From positions 62,001-126,000 of the forward strand of contig DCFW01000005.1 of assembly GCA_002315435.1 (NCBI GenBank): 64,000 nucleotides of DNA, given 5' to 3'. The notes under the pieces were generated by a model. It ran no database searches. It had not been told where the DNA came from and worked only from the letters and a program-made list of their open reading frames with translations. Position 1 is the stretch's first letter; each line of letters starts with the position of its first letter. Positions 37,945 through 49,161 of the stretch are shown one piece after another. This stretch comes from Bacteroidales bacterium UBA1794 (GTDB taxonomy: Bacteria; Bacteroidota; Bacteroidia; Bacteroidales; Bacteroidaceae). Made by a program: the position numbers and the translations under genes.

Positions 37945-40500
37945 ATGAAAAACTTGCGTCTCTCTGTAGGCAGTGCTTTTTTGATTTTTCGACATAGATT
38001 GGCAGCAAAGATTCCGTTTGCCTCTCTTAGTGGGAAGTCGTTTCTTTTTAATAGACTTCGATATTCTTTATTTGTACTCACATCACTTTTTTTGATCACG
38101 TCTTGCTCAAATGATTTTGATGAATATTTTAAGCGCCCTTCTTGGCTTGAGGAGCCGGCTTATGATGCTTTGCAGAGCAAAGGCAATTTCACTGACTATC
38201 TAAAGTTAGTGAATCGCACACTTTATAGCTCTGTATTGAAAGGATCCGGAAGCTATACCTTTTTTGCCCCTAATGATGATGCATTTAAAATTTATTTAGC
38301 TGGTAAGAGTTTGACCAGTGTAGATCAAATAAGTGATGCGGATGCAGCAAAAATTGTGGCATATTCACTAGTCTATAATAGTTATTCAAGTGCGCATCTT
38401 GGTGATATTGCCGGCACGACATGGACAGAAGGAGGATCTGTTCGAAAACTTACACCTTATTATAAGGGCATTTATAATGAGGATGTCAGTGGGGTGACTT
38501 CGTGGGTGATTGATCCTTATGATCAAGCCGGTGATGCCAGTACAACGATAATGCCTTATCGTTATTTGTCTATTTTTACTCCTAAGTATTTCTCGGCAAA
38601 TGGATTGTCAAGCAGTGATTATGAAACATTCTATAACGGTATGTATAATACTCTTGACAATAAAATAAATGTGATGGGTGCTAGTGTATTGAATCAGGAA
38701 AATGGTAGCCCGGAGATTGATGTAGAGAATGGAGCCGTTTATGAAGTTAATCGTGTAAATGCAGATGTTACGAATATTGATGAGAAACTGACGGCAGATT
38801 CAAAAGGTAATGAATTTCGTAATATTCTTAATCGTAAATTATCTGACGGAACTTATCAGTTTGTTTCTTATGAAGAAAACACTGATAATACAGCGTATTA
38901 TAAGAAAATATATCCTAGCAGTAATATTTCGCACCTATATTATAAGTCATACTCTTTGCCATTTAGTTTTAATGTTGAGCGCTCTGCAAATACATCCAAT
39001 GTTAATGAAAGTGATGCTCAAACATTATTTGTTCCCACCAACACAGCAGTTGATACATGGAAAGAAAAAATAACGTCTCTTTATGATATCACCGAAAGTG
39101 AAATACCTGATATTGCTTGGCAATATTTCCTTCAAGCTCATATGGTAGATCATTTGGTATGGCCATCGAAATATAAAAGTGAAATCAATGTTAATAGTGA
39201 ATTCTTAAATGGTGCAGGTTCCAATGGTAATGATCTTTCCAGTGCAGGAATAGATACCTGCAAGATGGCAAGTAATGGGTTTTATTATAGAATCAATTCT
39301 GTTATACCCTGTGGCTATTTTGAAAGCATTTATGGGAAAATGCTAATGGACAAGAGTTATTCATACCTTAACTCTATTATTACCAATATTTATTCAACGG
39401 ATTTAATGACAGATTTCCTCAAGAGTCCGTTAAAAGGTTATACCGAGGAAAATATGACACTGTTGTTGCCTAGCAATGCTTTAATTGCATCTGATGGTTA
39501 TACATATGATTCATCAGTGAGTGATGTAGCAAGCCGTTTTACCAATTCGTCATTGAAAGGATCTACTAGTGCAATTGAACGTCTGAAAAGAATCATACGT
39601 ATGGGTATATTTGAACGTGTGAATAACAGTTCAACAAATACATCTATTACAGATTTTAGTGCAACTGAAGATGGTTTGGCAGATTATAATGGGTATGCGT
39701 ATGCAATCGATTATTATGGTGATATGGTTCGCTATAAGAATAATCAACTACAATGGGCTGGAAATATTACAGATGGAAGTAAAGTGACGGCAACTAAAGT
39801 TGTTGATAAAAGTGGCAATAATCCATACAATAACGGGCAAGTATTTAAAATTGACGGATTGCCTCAATACTCTTCTCGTAATAATGTCGATAGTGCCGCC
39901 GTTGATTTAGGATGGAATGATCAGAACACAAAAGTGTTCATAAGTAAATATTTGAAGAATAATAGTGAGGTCTCTGTATTTTATAAATATTGGACAGCTT
40001 TGAATTCATTAATAGATATTCCTACATCAAAGTATTATACTATTTTAATCCCAGACAATAACTCTATGAATGCGGCTATTGCAGCTGGTGATATGCCTGC
40101 ATATAGTAGTTTAGTTCCTTATGCCGGAACACTTAATAGTGTATTGAGCCCTGCTGCCGTTGCATTTATATATAACCATGTCTTGCAGGGTGGTATTTAT
40201 CCGGATGATGGTAAAGCTTATATTATTGATAATTTTAAATATTATTCTACCTATACGGTTAGCTCTATGCAGCCCTATACAGTGAGTAGTGTGACCAATA
40301 AATCAAAAGCAACTGTGTATAAAGGCTCTGGAAACGTTTTGACTTTTAAAGCGAACAATATTACCAACGGTGCCACAGTCCTTGTGAAAGGCGGTGATAG
40401 TCCGGTTATAGTAGAAAGAGGTATAGCCAGAAGTAACATCATTGGTCCGCGTGCTGTTATCCATGAAGTTAACGGCTACTTAAAATACACAGTACAGTAA
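37945..40500 (+). CDS. FAS1 (fasciclin)-domain outer-membrane lipoprotein
   Basis: The 851-residue protein has an unusually long leader of about 53 residues ending in a lipobox (LFLITSC), so it is a predicted lipoprotein. The first FAS1 module is clear (DYLKLVNRTLYSSVLKGSGSYTFFAPNDDAFKIYL, then AAKIVAYSLVYN); further modules are suggested by TLFVPTNTAVDTW, MTLLLPSNALIA and YTILIPDNNSMNAAI. FAS1 domains usually serve adhesion or binding. It starts the locus and lies 21 bases before a SusC gene, so it is probably a surface partner of that transporter. The long leader may mean that the true start is downstream, but no other ATG precedes the lipobox. Confidence 0.85.
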   Translation: MKNLRLSVGSAFLIFRHRLAAKIPFASLSGKSFLFNRLRYSLFVLTSLFLITSCSNDFDEYFKRPSWLEEPAYDALQSKGNFTDYLKLVNRTLYSSVLKGSGSYTFFAPNDDAFKIYLAGKSLTSVDQISDADAAKIVAYSLVYNSYSSAHLGDIAGTTWTEGGSVRKLTPYYKGIYNEDVSGVTSWVIDPYDQAGDASTTIMPYRYLSIFTPKYFSANGLSSSDYETFYNGMYNTLDNKINVMGASVLNQENGSPEIDVENGAVYEVNRVNADVTNIDEKLTADSKGNEFRNILNRKLSDGTYQFVSYEENTDNTAYYKKIYPSSNISHLYYKSYSLPFSFNVERSANTSNVNESDAQTLFVPTNTAVDTWKEKITSLYDITESEIPDIAWQYFLQAHMVDHLVWPSKYKSEINVNSEFLNGAGSNGNDLSSAGIDTCKMASNGFYYRINSVIPCGYFESIYGKMLMDKSYSYLNSIITNIYSTDLMTDFLKSPLKGYTEENMTLLLPSNALIASDGYTYDSSVSDVASRFTNSSLKGSTSAIERLKRIIRMGIFERVNNSSTNTSITDFSATEDGLADYNGYAYAIDYYGDMVRYKNNQLQWAGNITDGSKVTATKVVDKSGNNPYNNGQVFKIDGLPQYSSRNNVDSAAVDLGWNDQNTKVFISKYLKNNSEVSVFYKYWTALNSLIDIPTSKYYTILIPDNNSMNAAIAAGDMPAYSSLVPYAGTLNSVLSPAAVAFIYNHVLQGGIYPDDGKAYIIDNFKYYSTYTVSSMQPYTVSSVTNKSKATVYKGSGNVLTFKANNITNGATVLVKGGDSPVIVERGIARSNIIGPRAVIHEVNGYLKYTVQ

Positions 40501-40521
40501 CAAATATAAAATCAATACAGA

Positions 40522-43500
40522 ATGAAAAAGACATTTAATATATGGCTTATATTGTGTCTGGTTATGATACCCCAATTGCTTTTGGCTCAATCGAAAGTGA
40601 TGGTAAGAGGTGTGATAACCAGTTCAACGGATGGCTCGACTTTGCCTGGAGCGAATGTTCAGTTAGTGAATAATGATAATCGTATAATTGCTTTTGCTGT
40701 AACGGATCTGGATGGTAATTATTCATTAATGGGTGAAGTAAAGCCGGGATATCAGTTGGTTCTTAGCTATTCGGGTTATAAAAAGCAATCTGTAAAGATC
40801 AAAGATCTTACACAGTTACAAATTGATGTTGTTCTGCAAGAAGATGTGGTGCAATTGAATGGTGCCATGGTTGTAGCTAAACGTCAAATAAATAATGGCA
40901 TGATGGATATAGCAGAGCGTGATATGACATCAAGTGCCCAACGCATTTCAATGACTGATTTGGAAGATGTAGCCGGTGCTAGTGTTGATGATGCCTTACA
41001 GGGACGTATTGCCGGAGCTGATATTGTGGCAAACAGTGGAACTCCCGGTGCCGGTATGAGCATTCGTATTCGTGGTACCTCTACTATTAATGGTAATGCT
41101 CAACCGATGATTGTTGTAGATGGATTCCCTTATGAGACAACAATTTCTTCAGATTTTGATTTTGCCAATGCTGATGAACAGCAGTATAGCCAAATGCTTA
41201 ATATAGCTCCGGGTGATATTAAAGAAATTACCGTATTGAAGGATGCTGCGGCTACAGCTATTTGGGGATCAAAAGCAGCAAATGGAGTGTTGATGATTAC
41301 TACAAAACGTGGTTCAGCCAGTAAGCCTCGCGTGACCTATTCGTTTAAAGGAAGTGTTGATAAACAAGGTCGTGGTATTCCTACATTAAGTGGTGATGAA
41401 TATAAAACATTGGTTCAGGAAGAACTACTAAATTCGGGTATCCCTTTTGACCCTAATTCTTATCCGGCTTTGGCAAGTGACCCTAATAACTTGTATAACT
41501 ACTATAATTACGGTGCTAATACAGATTGGTTCAAAGCCGTAACCAAAACGGGTAATGTACAGGATCACAATATTTCAATAAGTGGAGGTGGCGATAAGGC
41601 ACAATATCGGGCATCAATCGGCTATTATGATCAATCAGGTACTGTTATAGGAACCGACTTTAGTAGAATATCTACACGTCTGAATGTAGATTATAGAGTA
41701 TCTACAAAGTTAAAATTTCAGGCATCAATGAGTTATACTCACTCTGTTAATGATCGTTGTTATATTACATATCTAAATGGCAAAAAGGATGTAACGGAAA
41801 TGGCTTATACTAGAGCACCGAATATGAGTATTTATGAGTATAATGAGCAAGGTCAATTGACTGATAATTATTTCACTCCCCTTAATTCTTTGCAAGGATA
41901 TTGGAGCTCTACATCATTAAGCGGAGTCTACAATCCGGTTGCAATGGCTCGTGAAGGAAAATATAAGCTGACTAGCGAGCGTGTAATTCCCGAGTTATCA
42001 TTAATATGGACACCGTTGAGTTGGATACGTTATTCATTTGATGTCGGCTTTGATGTGATGAATGATAAAACAAAAGCATTCCTACCACAAACTGCAACAG
42101 GACGCCCTTGGACAGAGTTAAGTGTGAATAAAGCAGATGATACGGATTCTGAGGCTTTTATCATGCAAACATTTAATAAATTGATACTGACTCCTAATAT
42201 AGGTCGCAATCAATCTTTGCAATTATTATTGGGAACTCAAACTTATGACAAGAAATCTGCATATTATAAAAGTTCAACATCAAATACTGCTAGTCCTTAT
42301 TTAACAGACCCATCAGTTGATTCACGTATCATTGAGCAAAGTTAGGAATATATAGTGGTGATAGTGAAAATAGAATGGTATCGGCTTATACACAATGCCA
42401 ATATAGTTTGTTGGATAGATATTTGTTCAACTTTACAGGACGCTATGATGGAAACTCTCGTTTTGGTAAAGACAACCGTTGGGGATTTTTCCCGTCAGTA
42501 TCAACTCGTTGGCGTATAAGCGGTGAACCTTTTCTGAAAAAATTAACTAGCAAATGGTTAAATGAATTGAGCTTTCGTGCAAGTTGGGGTGTGAATGGTA
42601 GTGAACCTTCTACAGATTATGCCTCAGTTAGTACTTATCAATTGTATAGTTACAGTTATTTGGGATCAACCGGTATATATCCGAGCAGCTTGGAATTATC
42701 AAAATTAAAATGGGAGCGCGGTACACAATTCAATTTGGGATTGAACTTCTCCGCTTTTGACAATCGCTTCTCTATTGATGCGGAGCTTTATCGTAAACGT
42801 ACAAACGACTTATTCTTTAAGAATCTTTCGATACCAAGCACTACCGGTTTTTCTTCAGTTGCTTATATGAATGTTGGCCGTATGGACAATAATGGATGGG
42901 AACTTAGTATAAATATGACTCCTGTAAGACGTAAGGATTTAGTTGTAAGTTTCAGTATGAATTTGGCTAGAAATGAAAATAAGATTCAGAAGATCTCCAA
43001 TATGGTTTCTAATGAGAGTGGAAGCTGGAACAGCCGGGGAATGATTCGTAAATGGGTTGAAGGTCAGCCATTAGGATCTTACTATGGATATAAATCTGAA
43101 GGAGTATACTTGAATGATGACCAAACGATAGCTCGAGATGCGAGTGGAAATAAAATTTATACTTATGATGATTCAGGAACAGCACAAGCTGTTAAAATGA
43201 AATTTGGTTATCCAAGTATTGCTTATGAATTCCAACCCGGTGATGCGAAGTATAAAGATCAAAATCATGATGGCAACATCGATTATCAAGATATTGTATA
43301 CTTAGGCAATGCCAATCCGTTGTTAACCGGAGGCTTTGGACCTAACATTCGTTATAAGCAGTGGAGTACGAATGCTTATTTCAATTTCCGTTATGGAAAT
43401 AAAATTTATAATTATGCTAAATGGAATATGGAACGTATGTACGGTTTTGATAATCAGAGTAAAGCCACTTTGCGCCGTTGGCACCATTCCTATGGTGATC

Positions 43501-43835
43501 CGTCAACAGCTCCTAAAAATCTTTTGCCACGTGCATTGTATAGCAAAGGTTATAATGATATGGGTAGTGATAGATATATAGAGGATGGTTCATTCTTAAG
43601 GTGGAAGTCGTTAACTATAAAATATACATTTACTCGTGAACAATTGAAGCACACATTTATTCAAGATGCCAATATTTATTTGACATTACAGAATTTATAT
43701 TGTTGGACAAAATACACAGGGCAAGATCCTGAAGTTTCAATAAACACATCGCCTAGCAGTGATACGAGTGGATATGATTATGCAACATCTCCTCGTAGCA
43801 AGGAGTATACATTAGGTATATCATTAACCTTCTAA
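40522..43835 (+). pseudogene. SusC-type TonB-dependent receptor, interrupted by a frameshift
   Basis: Two frames together encode a complete SusC-like protein of about 1,100 residues. 40522-42345 gives a signal peptide, a CarbopepD-regulatory-like domain (VRGVITSSTDGSTLPGANVQLV), the plug (GASVDDALQGRIAGADIVANSGTPG; MIVVDGFPYE; TVLKDAAATAIWGSKAANGVLMITTKRG) and the first half of the barrel, ending in a stop after EQS. The barrel resumes in the next frame (LGIYSGDSENRMVSAYTQCQYS) and runs to 43835 with a normal C-terminal strand. One missing base near 42338-42342, within CAAAG, explains the break. It could be a true mutation, a reversible slip or a sequencing error. SusD follows after 15 bases. 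Confidence 0.85.
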
Positions 43836-43850
43836 TAATAGAGATACTAT

Positions 43851-45470
43851 ATGAAAAATTTTAAGATATTAATAAGTTTACTATTGTTGGCAATCGTCTC
43901 TACTTCATGTGATGGTTGGCTCAATTTAACTCCTACCAGTGGAGTCGCTCGTAATGAGTATTGGCAAAGTAAAGAAGATGTTGCATCTTTTACGACTGGA
44001 ATTTATTCGGCATTAGTTGGAGATGATGTTTCATTGAGATTGATATTATGGGGTGAAATGAGAGCAGATATGCTTACTTCAGGTACGAAGAATAATTCAA
44101 ACTTTTCATTGATAAAACAAGGTGAAATTACAAGTTATAATTCATACTGTGACTGGGGATCGTTTTATACCGTGATAAATAATTGTAATACGTTGATTAA
44201 GTATGCACCTGGTGTACTTGATATTGATAAATCATTCACTCAATCAGCACTTCAGCTGAATGAGGCTCAAGCAGTTGGTGTTCGTAGTTTGATGTATTTC
44301 TATCTTATCCGGAATTTTGGAGATATACCTTATACAACAACAGCATATGTAGATGATTCTCAAGACTTTTCAATTGCGAAAAGTGATAAGGATTCTGTCC
44401 TGAATTATACGATTCGCGATATGGAAAGCGTAGTTGAAGAGTTACCAACATATTACAGTACTAGCAGTGCAGCCAACAATAAAGGTAAATTTACGCGTTA
44501 TGCAGGTTATGCACTACTTGCAGATATGTATTTGTGGAAAGAGAATTATCAAAAGACTGTAGATTATTGTGATAAGATTATCAGTAGTGGTCAATATGCA
44601 TTAATCCCTGTGGAGAAGGATTCTGTGGATGTTACGGATGATACGAATGGAACTACCAAAAGGGCGTCATATGCTACAGATGGCGGAAAAGAAAATTTGT
44701 TTAATAAACTCTATGTCACAGGGAATAGCGCAGAAAGCATTTTCGAACTACAATTTGGAACAGATAACACGAATCCATTTTATACATGGTTTACGACGGC
44801 TCCAAGCAGTTATGCAATCCCCAATACTGATTTTATAAGTGAAAGTCTATTCTTACCTTCAACATTAAGTAGCACTTGTAAAGATATCAGACAACAAGTT
44901 TGCAGTAGTTATAATACAGTATGGAAATATGCAGGTTTGTCTTTGTCAAGTAAAACGACCAGAACTGAAGCTCAGATGATCGGGAATTTAATAGTTTATC
45001 GTTTGGCTGAAGTTTATTTGATGCGTGCTGAAGCAAAAACACAATTGGCCGCATCTATGTCAGGTGATCAACAACAAAATGAATTAAAAGAAGCTTTGAA
45101 GGATGTTGACCTTATTCGTGATCGTGCCAATGCGGTGGATGCTACAGATATTGATCGTTCAGCTCTATCTGTTTCTACAGTGGAAGAGTTTATTCTTCTG
45201 GAAGAAGCCAGAGAATTTGCATTTGAAGGGAAACGTTGGTATGATGTATTGCGTAATGCTAAACGTAATAATTATGCAAACTTGAAATATTTGGTGAATA
45301 TGTGTGTGTATAGCACATCCGCTGATAAGGTATATTCGTTGCAATCAAAATATAGTAACAATTACAATAGTCACTATCTTCCAATATATTATGATGATCT
45401 GCAAAGTAACTCTTTATTGAAACAAAACAGTTTCTATGGAGATGGAACGACTTCTACAAATAAAAAATAA
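43851..45470 (+). CDS. SusD/RagB-like nutrient-binding lipoprotein
   Basis: The 539-residue protein starts with a lipoprotein signal (LLLAIVSTSC) and the SusD-like N terminus DGWLNLTPTSGVARNEYWQSKEDV. YFYLIRNFGDIPY and the C-terminal EFILLEEAREFAFEGKRWYDVLR are the classic SusD/RagB stretches, with TPR-like helices between. SusD proteins lid the SusC barrel and capture ligand outside the cell. It pairs with the frameshifted SusC 15 bases upstream and is 6 bases from the next FAS1 gene. Confidence 0.92.
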   Translation: MKNFKILISLLLLAIVSTSCDGWLNLTPTSGVARNEYWQSKEDVASFTTGIYSALVGDDVSLRLILWGEMRADMLTSGTKNNSNFSLIKQGEITSYNSYCDWGSFYTVINNCNTLIKYAPGVLDIDKSFTQSALQLNEAQAVGVRSLMYFYLIRNFGDIPYTTTAYVDDSQDFSIAKSDKDSVLNYTIRDMESVVEELPTYYSTSSAANNKGKFTRYAGYALLADMYLWKENYQKTVDYCDKIISSGQYALIPVEKDSVDVTDDTNGTTKRASYATDGGKENLFNKLYVTGNSAESIFELQFGTDNTNPFYTWFTTAPSSYAIPNTDFISESLFLPSTLSSTCKDIRQQVCSSYNTVWKYAGLSLSSKTTRTEAQMIGNLIVYRLAEVYLMRAEAKTQLAASMSGDQQQNELKEALKDVDLIRDRANAVDATDIDRSALSVSTVEEFILLEEAREFAFEGKRWYDVLRNAKRNNYANLKYLVNMCVYSTSADKVYSLQSKYSNNYNSHYLPIYYDDLQSNSLLKQNSFYGDGTTSTNKK

Positions 45471-45476
45471 GATACT

Positions 45477-47258
45477 ATGAATAAGAATATATTTAAAAGA
45501 TGGTCAATCGGTCTTGTTGTTTCGTTAGGACTGTTCACATTGATCTTAACATCATGTGATTCGTATATGGATGCGGGAGTATATCGTACGAGCACTACTA
45601 AAATGATGGATGAGTATATGGCGTCTGATAGCTCTGATCTTGATTTATTTCTGGAGATTGTAGACAAAGCCGGATTGCGTGGCATGGTTCATGCTTATGG
45701 TACATATACCTGTTTCGCCCCTACAGATGCGGCTGTACAGAGTTATTTATCTACGAACAATTTATCGATAAGTACCTTAACGCAGGATCAAGCAGCAAAA
45801 ATTGTGAAGTTTCATTTCGTTAATGACACAATCCCTACGAGCAATTTTATTGAAGGGCGTCTGTCGAAAGCCAATATGGAAAATACGTATTTGATCACTC
45901 AAACCCAAAATGATAAAAATTCAAGCATATTGGTAAATCGTCAGGGTACTATTGTAAGTAAGAATATCTCATGTGGTAATGGAATAATACATACAGTAAA
46001 TACTGTGTTAACACCAGAGTCTCGCAAGGTGTCTCAGGTATTTGCAAGTTTGGGTAATGATTATAGCATAATGAAGCATATTGCTTCGGAAGTTGAAGCA
46101 GCTGGATATTCATTGGATTCTATTTTTGATGGTAATTCCGGTTATCGCACTCTGCTGATACAAAATAATGATGCATTTAAAGCTGCAGGCTTCAGTATTG
46201 ACGACCAAAGTGCTTTTGACAATGCTTTTCTGGCAGAGTTGAAAGATAATGCAACCACTACTACCATTCCTAATGAGATGCTTCATGATTGGTTATCTTA
46301 TCATGTGTTGCCTACTCGCTCATATATCACGGATATGATATCAACAAGTAGCTTAAGCACAACTGTGAATAATCAACCTTTGACGTTTGTTTACAGAAAT
46401 GACTCTTTGTTAATCAATGAGTTCAAGATAGGTAAACTTAATGAGAATGGCATTTTAGTGAATCGCAAGGGTGATTACACTGATTATACTTGCGCGAATG
46501 GTGTTATCCAACCCATTGAATCAAATTTGGAAATAAAGCTTCGTAAACCTTACAGGGTATATTGGGATATAGCTACTCAGCCGGAAATAGTGGCCAACAG
46601 CTTGTATCGTAAATCCGGTACAACACTTACTTATCAATCCGGAGAACTCTCAGAATTTACATGGGGAGGAAAGCTTAATCCTGCTGTTACCTATTATTGT
46701 GGTGGACTTCCTACAAAGCAGAGCTTTGATTCAAAGGCCCAATATGTATATGGCGATTATCTAAATTTCCGAATCAGCACAAGCGTTATGCAATGGGCTG
46801 AATTAAAGTTGCCGTTATTGATTGCAGGATCCTATAAGGTTTGGGTTTGCTGGCGCCGTGCAAATGCGATTACTTTTAAAACTATTTATAAAGAAGATGG
46901 ATATGATAATCAAACTTTGCCAACAGTAGTCGATTTTTCATCCTATTGGCCATCTTCACTTGACGATGACCAGGCTTTGGCCCAAGGATGGAAACAATAT
47001 AATGCTAAGACTCGTATCAATGTGATGAATTGTAGGTTGATGGGTACGATAACAGTAAATACGACGGGGCGGCATACATTGCGTTTTGAAGCTCTTGATG
47101 CAGGTAAAGGTGCTAATTCTTGGGATATGATTCAGTTCATCCCTGTTGAAGAAGATCAGGTTTGGCCACGAGTAGATATGAAAGGCAATTACATTTACAG
47201 CACTGCGCTGGATTGTCAGATATACCCTGATGACGGTTCTACTTGTGTGAGCGAATAA
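45477..47258 (+). CDS. FAS1-domain lipoprotein with C-terminal beta-sandwich-like region
   Basis: The 593-residue protein has a lipoprotein signal (FTLILTSC). One FAS1 domain is plain (DLDLFLEIVDKAGLRGMVHAYGTYTCFAPTDAAVQSYL and GIIHTVNTVLTP), and a second follows (FASLGNDYSIMKHI through CANGVIQPIE). The last 200 residues (from about RKPYRVYWDIATQPE) contain many aromatic beta-strand segments and end with GRHTLRFEALDAGKGANSWDMIQFIPV, which resembles a carbohydrate-binding-module or galactose-binding type fold. That fold is an inference. It lies in the middle of the SusCD locus. Confidence 0.82.
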   Translation: MNKNIFKRWSIGLVVSLGLFTLILTSCDSYMDAGVYRTSTTKMMDEYMASDSSDLDLFLEIVDKAGLRGMVHAYGTYTCFAPTDAAVQSYLSTNNLSISTLTQDQAAKIVKFHFVNDTIPTSNFIEGRLSKANMENTYLITQTQNDKNSSILVNRQGTIVSKNISCGNGIIHTVNTVLTPESRKVSQVFASLGNDYSIMKHIASEVEAAGYSLDSIFDGNSGYRTLLIQNNDAFKAAGFSIDDQSAFDNAFLAELKDNATTTTIPNEMLHDWLSYHVLPTRSYITDMISTSSLSTTVNNQPLTFVYRNDSLLINEFKIGKLNENGILVNRKGDYTDYTCANGVIQPIESNLEIKLRKPYRVYWDIATQPEIVANSLYRKSGTTLTYQSGELSEFTWGGKLNPAVTYYCGGLPTKQSFDSKAQYVYGDYLNFRISTSVMQWAELKLPLLIAGSYKVWVCWRRANAITFKTIYKEDGYDNQTLPTVVDFSSYWPSSLDDDQALAQGWKQYNAKTRINVMNCRLMGTITVNTTGRHTLRFEALDAGKGANSWDMIQFIPVEEDQVWPRVDMKGNYIYSTALDCQIYPDDGSTCVSE

Positions 47259-47295
47259 TGAAAGTGCTGTTGAATAATAAATAAAATAAGATATT

Positions 47296-49125
47296 ATGAA
47301 ATTGATTAATATAAGAAAATCGTTATTGAGTCTTTCAATAATACTTTCATTCATAGCCATGACCGGTTGCAATGATCAATGGGATGATCATGTTGAGGTC
47401 AAGACATCCACTCTATCCGGCACAATTATGGATGCGATTGCGAAAGATTCCAATTTGAGCACATTTGCAAGTATGCTGAAAACTACGGGATATGATTATG
47501 TGTTGCGCTCAGGTAGTGAATTCACTGTTTTTGCTCCTAACAACGATGCATTGTCAAGTTATGTTACAGCAGGTGATAGCATTAAAAAGTTGATTGTGAA
47601 GAATCATATCACTTTCCTTAAACACAATGCATCTCAATTGGCCGATTTAAAAACATTACGTTCTGTTAATGGAAAGAATTTGACAATAAGTAGTTTGACT
47701 TTTCCTGAGACTGATGTGGAATCGCTGTGTTCTAATGGAATTCTTCGCACTGTTACGGATGTTGTAATGCCCAAACAAAACATATTGGAATATTTAACCA
47801 ATACCGTTGGTAAAGGCAAATATGAGCAAGTTGACTGGTTGTTGAATGCAACCGATTCCGTAGCAGACTTGGCAAATAGTATCCAAACGGGAGTAAATAG
47901 CAGCGGACAACCGGTCTATGACACATTGAAGGTTGCTTATAACCGTTTCTTGAATAAGGTGAGTTACAGTAATGAAGATTCTACCTATACATTTGCTTTA
48001 TTGCCCAATGTGGTTTTTGATGTACTGAAAGTGAAATATGCAAAATACATGAAGCCGGCTCCGGATAATGTAAGTTTGAAGTGGCAACAAACCTTGACGG
48101 ATGCAGCTATAGCTCGTCAGAGTGTTATGGCTGACTCTATTGCAACGGATGAACTTATTACTGATCTTACATTTCACACCGGTTCTCTTCTTTCAGGGAA
48201 GCAGACTAATGTCAATGGGGTAAACGTTGATTTGAATGCTTTGGGAACCACAACGATCCTTTCAAATGGTAGCGTGCAAATTGTAACGGACGCAGGCATC
48301 ATCTTAAAAAACAACAAGATAAAACCAATAGTTATTCAGGGAGAAGAATTTGATTCTGCTTTGGATCCTTCTTGTGTGATAACTCGTATTCGTAGCTATG
48401 CAAGTGGTGGAAAGGACGTTTATCTAGCCAGTGAATTATACCAAACTCGCGATTCATTAGATGCTAACGGAGTGAAGACCGGTACCACAATCTCATATCT
48501 TTTCAATAAAAGTGCTACTAATACTGAAACAACGAGAGTGAATACGTGGATTCAGTATTTGACAAAGCTCTATACCTGTGATTATAAAATGTATTGGAAA
48601 TCTTATGATGACTTTTCAGACCATGTTCATAAAACAGCTACGAATGGTGCAACCTATGATCCTAGTTATGATCCCACGAACCCTACGAAAATTTGTCCAT
48701 CTACAATGAATGTGGGGATGAAGTTGTATGCATCGTTTAGCGGATATCCTAATTTGGTCCGTAGTTCTTCTACGCCTGAAGGTTTAATATTAAATAATTG
48801 GGCTGATACAGGGCTGAAAACAGGCTCGGATAGTTATTATGCATTTGCATCTACCAATAATGCAGGATGTAATCGTGAGCAACAATTATACTTATATCGA
48901 TTGAATGTGACTTGGAGTACAAAGACATTAGCATGGGGAACAGATCCTGGCTCAGTCAATACTTCGGGTGCTGTAAGTAGAGATAATCAACTATTGTCTG
49001 TGGCTACTTATGGGCAAACTCATTTTTGGGTTACTAACTCCTACTTTACAACTTCAACGTCTAGTACGAGGAATGGATGGATCTTCCTTGATTATATTCG
49101 GTTAGAACCTCAAATAAATGAATAA
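47296..49125 (+). CDS. FAS1-domain lipoprotein
   Basis: The 609-residue protein has a lipoprotein signal (LSFIAMTGC) and an N-terminal FAS1 domain (STFASMLKTTGYDYVLRSGSEFTVFAPNNDALSSY; SNGILRTVTDVVMPKQN). The remaining 400 residues form a FAS1-like or beta-rich region ending in WVTNSYFTTSTSSTRNGWIFLDYIRLEPQ, similar in style to the C terminus of the gene before it, so the two may share a terminal domain. It lies 37 bases after the previous FAS1 gene and 36 bases before the second SusC gene. Confidence 0.82.
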   Translation: MKLINIRKSLLSLSIILSFIAMTGCNDQWDDHVEVKTSTLSGTIMDAIAKDSNLSTFASMLKTTGYDYVLRSGSEFTVFAPNNDALSSYVTAGDSIKKLIVKNHITFLKHNASQLADLKTLRSVNGKNLTISSLTFPETDVESLCSNGILRTVTDVVMPKQNILEYLTNTVGKGKYEQVDWLLNATDSVADLANSIQTGVNSSGQPVYDTLKVAYNRFLNKVSYSNEDSTYTFALLPNVVFDVLKVKYAKYMKPAPDNVSLKWQQTLTDAAIARQSVMADSIATDELITDLTFHTGSLLSGKQTNVNGVNVDLNALGTTTILSNGSVQIVTDAGIILKNNKIKPIVIQGEEFDSALDPSCVITRIRSYASGGKDVYLASELYQTRDSLDANGVKTGTTISYLFNKSATNTETTRVNTWIQYLTKLYTCDYKMYWKSYDDFSDHVHKTATNGATYDPSYDPTNPTKICPSTMNVGMKLYASFSGYPNLVRSSSTPEGLILNNWADTGLKTGSDSYYAFASTNNAGCNREQQLYLYRLNVTWSTKTLAWGTDPGSVNTSGAVSRDNQLLSVATYGQTHFWVTNSYFTTSTSSTRNGWIFLDYIRLEPQINE

Positions 49126-49161
49126 AGAAGTTCAAATATTAATTATAAAAATCGATCAATA

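Noticed and set aside
40522..43835. Programmed ribosomal frameshifting in SusC
   Set aside because: There is no slippery heptamer or downstream stem at the break; CAAAG followed by a stop is better explained by a lost base.
42375..43835. C-terminal half of SusC as an independent gene
   Set aside because: It lacks a signal peptide and plug, and the barrel sequence continues directly from the upstream frame.
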